43,506 nucleotides of DNA from Comamonadaceae bacterium (GTDB lineage Bacteria > Pseudomonadota > Gammaproteobacteria > Burkholderiales > Burkholderiaceae_C): assembly GCA_027485285.1 (NCBI GenBank), contig JAIXRH010000050.1, positions 1 to 43,506 of the forward strand. The letters are read 5' to 3'. The notes beneath the pieces are model-generated. The model worked only from the letters and a program-made list of their open reading frames with translations, was not told the origin of the DNA and ran no database searches. Of this stretch, positions 37,093-43,506 are shown in pieces. Position 1 is the first letter of the stretch. Every line of letters starts with the position of its first letter. Both the position numbers and the translations under genes were made by a program.

Positions 37093-37118
37093 CGCCCGCA
37101 TCGCCGGGCGTTTCTTTT
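37093..37118 (+). promoter_or_regulatory. Terminator-like hairpin in the suhB leader
   Basis: CGCCCG (37093-37098) pairs with CGGGCG (37105-37110) and is followed by TTTCTTTT (37111-37118). It lies 32 bases before the suhB start and about 16 bases after a TAAAAT (37072-37077) that could be the -10. A second small hairpin (GGCC/GGCC) follows. It may act as a transcription attenuator. Confidence 0.4.
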
Positions 37119-37149
37119 CGGCCCTCAAGGCCAGCTCTTCACACAATCT

Positions 37150-38043
37150 ATGTTGTCCTCTTCTTCTATCCACCCCATGCTCAACGTGGCCGTCAAGGCC
37201 GCACGCGCCGCCGGCGCCATCATCAACCGTGCCGCGCTCGACGTGGAAGCGGTACGCATTTCACAGAAGCAAGTGAACGACTTTGTGACAGAAGTAGATC
37301 AAAACAGCGAACGCATCATCATCGAAACCCTGCTGACCGCCTACCCCGACCACGGCATCTTGGCCGAAGAGTCTGGCACCACGCACGGCAACCCCAACGC
37401 GGACCACATCTGGATCATTGACCCGCTCGATGGCACGACCAACTTCATCCACGGCTTCCCCTTTTATTGCGTGAGCATTGCCTGCCAAGTGCAAGGCCGC
37501 TTAGAGCAAGCCGTGATTTACGACCCCACACGCAACGACCTGTTCACCGCCACCAAAGGCCGTGGCGCTTACATGAACGACCGCCGCCTGCGCGTGAGCA
37601 AGCGCACCCGCTTGGAAGAGTGTTTGCTGGCCACGGGCTTCCCTTTCCGCCCAGGTGACGACTTCAACAAATACCTCAGCCTGATGGGCGACATCATGCA
37701 GCGCACCGCTGGCCTACGCCGCCCAGGCGCGGCAGCGCTTGACTTGGCCTATGTGGCCGCAGGTTTCAGCGATGGCTTCTTTGAACTCGGCTTGAAGCCT
37801 TGGGACATGGCCGCAGGCGCGTTGCTGATCACCGAGGCGGGTGGCTTGGTGAGTAACTTCACAGGCGAAGGGCCATTCCTTGAACACGAAGAGTGCTTGG
37901 CAGCCCCGCCCCGCATTTATGCGCAGTTGGTGCCGCTCACCACCAAGTATTCCAAGTTTGCAAGCGCTGACGACAAGCGTGCGGTCAGCACAGCGGCCAA
38001 GACCTTGAGCCTGTCACGCCAAGCGCCAAACGCGCCGCTGTAA
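37150..38043 (+). CDS. suhB: Inositol-1-monophosphatase family protein SuhB
   Basis: A 297-residue member of the inositol monophosphatase family. In E. coli SuhB also joins the Nus complex that protects rRNA transcription and helps ribosome assembly. EES (ILAEESG), [15 protein letters not shown] and [18 protein letters not shown] are the metal- and substrate-binding motifs, all intact. A further ATG at codon 10 ([10 protein letters not shown]) is where most homologues begin, so the true start may be 37177. It is divergent from trmJ and followed by mutS. Confidence 0.92.
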   Translation: MLSSSSIHPMLNVAVKAARAAGAIINRAALDVEAVRISQKQVNDFVTEVDQNSERIIIETLLTAYPDHGILAEESGTTHGNPNADHIWIIDPLDGTTNFIHGFPFYCVSIACQVQGRLEQAVIYDPTRNDLFTATKGRGAYMNDRRLRVSKRTRLEECLLATGFPFRPGDDFNKYLSLMGDIMQRTAGLRRPGAAALDLAYVAAGFSDGFFELGLKPWDMAAGALLITEAGGLVSNFTGEGPFLEHEECLAAPPRIYAQLVPLTTKYSKFASADDKRAVSTAAKTLSLSRQAPNAPL

Positions 38044-38073
38044 CGCGTTCCACACTTTCTGGCAGGCACTGCG

Positions 38074-40722
38074 ATGCGTGATTTGTCTGGGCACACCCCC
38101 ATGATGCAACAGTACTTGGGGCTCAAAGCTGACCACCCCGAGACCTTGCTTTTCTACCGCATGGGCGACTTTTACGAGTTGTTTTTTGCGGACGCTGAGA
38201 AGGTCACGCGCTTGCTCGACATCACGCTCACGCAGCGCGGCCAGTCCAACGGTGAGCCCGTGGTGATGGCGGGCGTGCCGTTTCACTCCCTCGAAACCTA
38301 CCTCTCACGCCTCATCAAGCTGGGCGAATCGGTGGCGATTTGCGAGCAAGTGGGCGACGTGGGTGCCAGCAAAGGCCCGGTCGAGCGCAAAGTGGTGCGC
38401 GTGGTCACGCCAGGCACGCTGACCGACAGCGCGCTCTTGAGCGACAAAACCGAGGCCTATGTGCTGGCCATTCACCAAAGCGACCGCGCCGGTTGCGGCT
38501 TGGCGTGGCTCAGCGTCACGCAAGGCTTGGTGCATTTGGCCGAGTGCGACACATCTGAGCTGCCCAATTGGATAGCCCGCGTAGCCCCCAGCGAAATCAT
38601 TTACAGCGCCGAGGTCAGTCCCGCGTTTGAGCAACAGCTGAAAAACTTTTGCAGCCATTTGGGCTTGCCCGCCCAAGTGCGCCCCGCGTTTCAGTTTGAT
38701 GCCGCTTTGGGTGGCCGCAAGCTGCTCGAGCATTTGCAAGCCGCGTCACTCCATGCATGGAGCGCGCAAGACGTGGTGCAAGCGCACGCTGCTGCCTCTG
38801 CGCTCCTGTCCTACGCCGAGCACACCCAAGGCCGCGCACTGCGCCATGTGCATGGCTTGTACGTGGCACGCAGCGATGCGCTGATGGACCTGCCACTCAC
38901 CACCCGCCGCAACCTAGAGCTCACCCAAACCCTGCGCGGCGAAGACTCGCCCACCTTGTTCTCGTTGCTCGACACCTGCATGACGGGCATGGGCAGCCGC
39001 CAACTCAAAAACTGGCTGCTCTCACCCGAGCGCGACCGCACCCAAGCCATGCACCGCTTGGCCGCCATTGAAGCGCTGCAAGACAACCGCACGCAGAGCT
39101 ACAAAGTGTTGCGCGACGCCCTCAAAGGCTCGGGCGATGTGCAACGAATCAGCGCCCGTGTGTCGCTGCGCCAAGTGCGTCCGCGCGAGTTGGTGTCGTT
39201 GGGCCAAGCGTTGCAAAAGGCATTGCGCATTCAGCCGCTCATTCCTAACTCACCAAAAGAGGGGGACACGCAGCAGAGCGGTCTGCCGCCCACGCTTTTG
39301 GTACAAATCGCCCAAGACATGGTCGTGCCGCCCGAATGCGGCGCGCTGCTCGAACGCGCGTTGCTGCCCGAGCCCGCAGCCTTGGTGCGTGATGGGGGTG
39401 TCATCGGCGACGGCTACGACGCCGACCTGGACGAGCTACGCGCCATCCAAAACAACTGCGATGGCTTCTTGCTCGAACTCGAAGCCCGCGAACGCGCGCG
39501 TACCGGCATTGCCAATTTGCGCGTGCAGTTCAACAAGGTGCATGGCTTCTACATCGAAGTCACGCAAGGCCAGGTCGACAAAGTGCCAGCCGACTACACC
39601 CGTCGCCAAACCTTGAAGAACGCCGAGCGTTTCATCACCCCTGAGCTGAAAACCTTTGAAGACAAAGCCCTCAGCGCCCAAGAGCGCGCCCTGGCACGTG
39701 AGAAGTTTTTGTTTGAACAACTCCTCGACACCTTGCAACCCTTTGTGCCCGCCCTCACCCGCTTGGCGCAAGCCGTGGCCACGCTCGACGCGCTGTGCGC
39801 CTTGGCCGAGCGCTCACTCACACTAGGCTGGTGCGCGCCTGAGTTTGTGAAAACTCCGTGCATTGAAATTGAGCAAGGTCGCCACCCCGTGGTGGAAGCC
39901 CGCTTGGCCGAAACGCATGGTGTGGTGGCGGGCGGTGCGGCCAAAACCTTCATTGCCAACGACACACGCTTGGGCCACCTGCACCGCATGCAAATCATCA
40001 CCGGCCCCAACATGGGCGGTAAGTCGACCTACATGCGCCAAGTGGCCCTCATCGTGTTGCTGGCCTGCATTGGCAGCCACGTGCCTGCCACGGCGTGCCG
40101 CTTGGGCCCGATTGACGCCATCCACACCCGCATTGGCGCGGCCGACGATTTGGCCAACGCGCAATCCACCTTCATGCTGGAGATGACCGAGGCCGCACAA
40201 ATCTTGCACGCCGCCACGCCGCACAGCCTGGTGTTGATGGACGAGATTGGCCGCGGCACCTCCACCTTCGACGGCTTGGCCCTGGCCAGCGGCATTGCCA
40301 CGCACTTGCATGACAAGACCCAAGCCTTCACCTTGTTTGCCACGCACTACTTTGAACTCACCGACTTCCCCGCCAAGCACCGCGCGGCCGTGAACGTGCA
40401 TGTCAGTGCAGCCGAATCAGGCGCCAGCATTGTGTTCTTGCACGAAATTCAGCCTGGTCCCGCCAGCCGCAGCTACGGCATTCAAGTGGCCCGTTTAGCG
40501 GGCATGCCTGGTGCGGTACTCAGCCATGCCCGCCACGCGCTGGCCTCGCTCGAGGCAGGGGCGGATGCCTCGAAGGCACAAGTTGATCTGTTCGCGCCGC
40601 CGCCCCTGCAAGAAGAAATGGGCCCCAGCCCGCTGCAAGCCAAGCTGGCCGAGATCGACCCTGACAAACTCAGCCCACGCGATGCACTGGACGCCCTGTA
40701 TCAACTGAAGAAACTTTTATGA
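38074..40722 (+). CDS. mutS: DNA mismatch repair protein MutS
   Basis: Mismatch recognition ATPase, 882 residues. The mismatch-reading motif Phe-Tyr-Glu is at residues 33-35 (MGDFYELFF). Connector, core and clamp domains follow. The Walker A loop GPNMGGKST starts at residue 644 (Lys 650), and [19 protein letters not shown] holds Walker B and the signature loop. The C-terminal segment [11 protein letters not shown] to [11 protein letters not shown] includes the tetramerisation motif. It lies 30 bases after suhB; its partner mutL is at the start of the window. Confidence 0.97.
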   Translation: MRDLSGHTPMMQQYLGLKADHPETLLFYRMGDFYELFFADAEKVTRLLDITLTQRGQSNGEPVVMAGVPFHSLETYLSRLIKLGESVAICEQVGDVGASKGPVERKVVRVVTPGTLTDSALLSDKTEAYVLAIHQSDRAGCGLAWLSVTQGLVHLAECDTSELPNWIARVAPSEIIYSAEVSPAFEQQLKNFCSHLGLPAQVRPAFQFDAALGGRKLLEHLQAASLHAWSAQDVVQAHAAASALLSYAEHTQGRALRHVHGLYVARSDALMDLPLTTRRNLELTQTLRGEDSPTLFSLLDTCMTGMGSRQLKNWLLSPERDRTQAMHRLAAIEALQDNRTQSYKVLRDALKGSGDVQRISARVSLRQVRPRELVSLGQALQKALRIQPLIPNSPKEGDTQQSGLPPTLLVQIAQDMVVPPECGALLERALLPEPAALVRDGGVIGDGYDADLDELRAIQNNCDGFLLELEARERARTGIANLRVQFNKVHGFYIEVTQGQVDKVPADYTRRQTLKNAERFITPELKTFEDKALSAQERALAREKFLFEQLLDTLQPFVPALTRLAQAVATLDALCALAERSLTLGWCAPEFVKTPCIEIEQGRHPVVEARLAETHGVVAGGAAKTFIANDTRLGHLHRMQIITGPNMGGKSTYMRQVALIVLLACIGSHVPATACRLGPIDAIHTRIGAADDLANAQSTFMLEMTEAAQILHAATPHSLVLMDEIGRGTSTFDGLALASGIATHLHDKTQAFTLFATHYFELTDFPAKHRAAVNVHVSAAESGASIVFLHEIQPGPASRSYGIQVARLAGMPGAVLSHARHALASLEAGADASKAQVDLFAPPPLQEEMGPSPLQAKLAEIDPDKLSPRDALDALYQLKKLL

Positions 40723-40756
40723 CCCACGGCGTCGTTATTTCACAGATCTCATTGGC

Positions 40757-41575
40757 ATGACACAACCGCTCATTGTTTTCTCGCACGGCAACAGCTTTCC
40801 CGCTTGCACCTACCGCGTCATGTTGGACGCCCTTCGTACGCGTGGCTTTCGCGTAGAGGCCGTCGACAAATTTGGCCATGACCCGCGCTACCCCGTGACC
40901 GACAACTGGCCACACTTGGTGCAACAGCTGACCGACTTTGCAGCGCCTTTGGCTGCGCAAAACGGCCCCGTATTTTTGGTGGGCCATTCGCTGGGCGGCA
41001 TCCTCAGCATGATGGTGGCGGCCAAGCACCCCGCGCTGGTTCGCGGCGTGGTGCTGCTGGACTCGCCCATGCTGGGCGGTTGGAAAGCCAAGCTGCTCAA
41101 GGTGGGCAAACGTGTGCCAGGCGCAGAAGCCTTTTCGCCCGCCGCCATCAGCCGCAAGCGCCGTACCACGTGGGCCAGCGAGGCCGAGGTGCTGGCGCAC
41201 TTCCAAAGCAAAAAACTGTTCGCCAAATGGCACCCACAAGTGCTGCAAGACTACGTGACCTACGGCACGCAGGACGAACAAACCGCTCAAGGCACACGCC
41301 GTGTGCTGAGCTTTGACCGCGACGTGGAAAGCGCCATTTACAACGGCCTGCCCGACCACTTGGAAACCTATTTCAAACGCCACCCGCTCACATGCAAAGC
41401 CACCCTGATAGGCGGTTTGCAATCGCGTGAACTCAAACGAGTCGGCTTAGATTTCAGCCGCCGTGTGACGCAGGGCCGCGTGATGAAGATAGATGGCACG
41501 CATCTGTTTCCGATGGAGCACCCCTTGGTGGCGGCAGCGGCTGTGGAAACCGCGCTGCTGAACTTGATTGGTTAA
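40757..41575 (+). CDS. Alpha/beta hydrolase
   Basis: A 272-residue soluble alpha/beta hydrolase. The strand-turn HGN (FSHGNSFPACTY) forms the oxyanion region, the nucleophile Ser 78 lies in VGHSLGG, and the likely catalytic His is in DGTHLFPMEHP. LLDSPMLGG follows strand 6. The substrate is unknown; the length and small cap suggest an esterase-like enzyme. It follows mutS by 34 bases and is convergent with uppP, 18 bases away. Confidence 0.87.
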   Translation: MTQPLIVFSHGNSFPACTYRVMLDALRTRGFRVEAVDKFGHDPRYPVTDNWPHLVQQLTDFAAPLAAQNGPVFLVGHSLGGILSMMVAAKHPALVRGVVLLDSPMLGGWKAKLLKVGKRVPGAEAFSPAAISRKRRTTWASEAEVLAHFQSKKLFAKWHPQVLQDYVTYGTQDEQTAQGTRRVLSFDRDVESAIYNGLPDHLETYFKRHPLTCKATLIGGLQSRELKRVGLDFSRRVTQGRVMKIDGTHLFPMEHPLVAAAAVETALLNLIG

Positions 41576-41593
41576 TTCGCGCGCTTCGGGAGG

Positions 41594-42451
41594 TTAAGCC
41601 GCCCAAGTCACCGTGCCAGTCCAAGCCGTGACCAACACCACCACGCCAAACACAATGCGATACCAAGCAAACGGCACAAAGCTGTGCGTGGCGATGTACC
41701 GCAGCAACCAACGCACACAAATCCAAGCGCTGATGAATGAGAACACCAAGCCCACGGCAAACACGGGCGCATCAGCCCAGCTGAGCAGCTCGCGCTCTTT
41801 GTAGAGGCTGTAAGCCCCCGCGCCAATCAGCGTGGGAATGGCCAAGTAAAACGAAAAATCGGTGGCCGCTTTGCGCGACAAGCCCAGCAACATGCCACCA
41901 ATGATGGTGGCACCGCTGCGGCTGGTGCCAGGAATCATGGCCAGGCATTGCACCAAACCCACCTTCAACGCGTCGATGGCCGACATGGCCTCCACTGTTT
42001 CAATGCGTGCAGGCTCAACAGCGGCCTCTTCGTGACCCTCAGGCTTGGCACGACCCCAGCCTTCGGCCCACAAAATGATAAATCCGCCAATGATGAAGGT
42101 GCTGGCCACCACCGTGGGCGTGAACAAATGCGCCTTGATGAACTTGCCAAACAACAAGCCCAACACCACGGCGGGCAAAAAGGCAATCAACACATTCAAG
42201 GCAAAGCGACGCGCCTCGACCTGCGTGGGCAAAGCCACCACGGTGCTGGAAATTTTGTGCCAATACACAATGATCACGGCAAAGATCGCGCCGGTCTGAA
42301 TGGCGATGTCAAACACCTTGGCCTTGTCGTCATCCATGCCCAGCAATGCGCCAGCCAAGATCAGGTGGCCGGTGGATGAAATAGGCAAAAACTCGGTCAA
42401 CCCCTCCACCACGCCCATGACGGCGGCTTTGAGCAATAAAACGATATCCAT
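41594..42451 (-). CDS. uppP: Undecaprenyl-diphosphatase UppP (BacA)
   Basis: Recycles the lipid carrier undecaprenyl diphosphate for cell wall synthesis in the inner membrane; high levels confer bacitracin resistance. It has 285 residues and about eight hydrophobic segments. [20 protein letters not shown] (residues about 13-32) and [15 protein letters not shown] are the two inverted-repeat active-site motifs. A charged loop in the middle (about residues 140-165, rich in Glu, with [14 protein letters not shown]) is larger than in E. coli. I chose ATG at 42451; longer upstream frames overlap glnS. Confidence 0.95.
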   Translation of the reverse strand: MDIVLLLKAAVMGVVEGLTEFLPISSTGHLILAGALLGMDDDKAKVFDIAIQTGAIFAVIIVYWHKISSTVVALPTQVEARRFALNVLIAFLPAVVLGLLFGKFIKAHLFTPTVVASTFIIGGFIILWAEGWGRAKPEGHEEAAVEPARIETVEAMSAIDALKVGLVQCLAMIPGTSRSGATIIGGMLLGLSRKAATDFSFYLAIPTLIGAGAYSLYKERELLSWADAPVFAVGLVFSFISAWICVRWLLRYIATHSFVPFAWYRIVFGVVVLVTAWTGTVTWAA

Positions 42452-42505
42452 ACAACTCCTTAAACTCGCGCAATTATCGAGGGTGTGCCCGCCTAAAATA
42501 TTTGG

Positions 42506-43506
42506 ATGACGAAACCTGCCAACCCTGCGACAGAACAAGACCAAAAGCCCAGCAACTTTTTGCGCCAAATCATCGAAAACGATTTGGCCCAAGGCACTTA
42601 CGCCAGCCGCCGCTGGGCAGGCAGCCCTGGAGACGCAGCGCATCACGCGGCAGGCGCACCAGACCCCGCCAAAATTCGCACACGCTTTCCGCCCGAACCC
42701 AACGGCTACTTGCATGTGGGCCACGCCAAAAGCATTTGCATCAACTTCGGTTTGGCGCGTGACTACGGTGGCGTGTGCCACCTGCGCTTTGACGACACCA
42801 ACCCCGAAAAAGAAGACACCGAATACGTCAACTCCATCATCGACGCGGTGAAATGGCTGGGTTTCGACTGGAACGGCTCAGCAGATGCCGCGCCCTACCA
42901 AGCCAGCGACTACTTCGACTTCATGTACCGCGCCGCCGAGGCCTTGATTGAGGCTGGCCATGCCTATGTGGACGAACAAACACCAGAAGACATGCGCATC
43001 AACCGTGGCGACTTTTCAAAGCCTGGCGTGGACAGCCCCTTTCGCACGCGCACCGTGGCTGAGAACCTCGCGCGCTTTCGTGACATGCGCGACGGCAAGT
43101 TGGCCGACGGTGCCGCCGTGCTGCGTGCCAAGATTGACATGGCCTCGCCCAACATCAACCTGCGCGACCCGGCGATTTACCGCATTCGCCGCGCCACCCA
43201 CCACAACACGGGCGACACCTGGTGCATCTACCCGATGTACACCTTTGCCCACCCCATCGAAGACGCGCTGGAGCAAATCACCCACAGCATTTGCACGCTG
43301 GAGTTTGAAGACCAACGCCCGTTTTATGACTGGCTGATGGAGCGCCTGTGCGAATGTGGCCTGCTGGCTGCGCCGAGCCCAAAGCAATATGAGTTCTCGC
43401 GCCTCAACCTCACCTACGTCATCACCAGCAAACGCAAGCTCGCCCAGCTCGTGAATGAGAAAAAAGTCAGCGGCTGGGACGACCCGCGCCTGCCCACCAT
43501 CGTTGG
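42506..43506 (+). CDS. glnS: Glutaminyl-tRNA synthetase, N-terminal part
   Basis: Class I synthetase that charges tRNA-Gln; cut by the window end after about 333 codons. [16 protein letters not shown] holds the HIGH-type motif (HVGH), [11 protein letters not shown] binds the 3' end of tRNA and Gln, and YVITSKRKL is the KMSKS equivalent. An insertion rich in Ala and Gly (about residues 40-54) comes before the catalytic core. It is divergent from uppP with 54 bases between. A TAAAAT at 42494-42499 is only six bases from the ATG, so the mRNA may be leaderless. A full-length frame would be about 590 codons. Confidence 0.95.
   Translation, partial: MTKPANPATEQDQKPSNFLRQIIENDLAQGTYASRRWAGSPGDAAHHAAGAPDPAKIRTRFPPEPNGYLHVGHAKSICINFGLARDYGGVCHLRFDDTNPEKEDTEYVNSIIDAVKWLGFDWNGSADAAPYQASDYFDFMYRAAEALIEAGHAYVDEQTPEDMRINRGDFSKPGVDSPFRTRTVAENLARFRDMRDGKLADGAAVLRAKIDMASPNINLRDPAIYRIRRATHHNTGDTWCIYPMYTFAHPIEDALEQITHSICTLEFEDQRPFYDWLMERLCECGLLAAPSPKQYEFSRLNLTYVITSKRKLAQLVNEKKVSGWDDPRLPTIV

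Overview
The window reads as a chromosomal segment of a betaproteobacterium, most likely a Comamonadaceae-type member of Burkholderiales (Limnohabitans/Rhodoferax-like). The basis is the moderately GC-rich, tightly packed housekeeping gene content, the pnp-tpiA-secG-tRNA-Leu-nuoA..N order, the short NuoG without N7 cluster ligands, and the protein sequences overall. The genus is an inference. I see no prophage, insertion sequence, CRISPR array, rRNA or replication origin. No gene-free stretch exceeds 300 bases.

Layout. 1-2820 (+): end of mutL, a Bcr/CflA-type MFS exporter and miaA, overlapping or abutting. 2801-18306 (-): a complete 14-gene complex I operon nuoABCDEFGHIJKLMN, closed by a strong intrinsic terminator, followed by a NUDIX ADP-ribose pyrophosphatase gene and a DUF1178 zinc-ribbon gene. 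18395-23469 (-), upstream of nuo: tsaD, rpsO, pnp, tpiA, secG and tRNA-Leu(GAG), covering translation, RNA decay, glycolysis and secretion.

23516-28194 is the least ordinary part. A two-component system (an OmpR-type regulator and a kinase with a four-cysteine periplasmic sensor) is followed by a 662-residue protein with two TerB-like domains, a repeat-rich linker and one C-terminal membrane segment. Divergent from the regulator is a small orphan FlaG-domain gene. A gapped palindrome, ATGAC-N6-GTCAT, occurs as a tandem pair (centres 26-27 bp apart) in front of both the TerB-like gene and the regulator/FlaG divergent region. This suggests one small autoregulated regulon, and it is my best candidate for an undescribed system.

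28258-31338 (+): ybiB, cobA and a YhiN/HI0933 flavoprotein. 31474-32216 (+): rpsU (own promoter, structured leader, terminator) and yqeY. 32356-35493: pmbA (-) divergent from darP-mog (+), with an unrecognised 130-residue gene convergent with mog. 35101-37047 (-): trmJ-cysE-unknown operon. 37150-41575 (+): suhB with a terminator-like leader, mutS and an alpha/beta hydrolase. 41594-43506: uppP (-) divergent from glnS (+, cut by the window end).

Most genes are core metabolism and information processing: respiration (nuo), mismatch repair (mutL, mutS), tRNA modification (miaA, tsaD, trmJ), ribosome assembly (rpsO, rpsU, darP, suhB), and cofactor and cysteine synthesis (cobA, mog, cysE).
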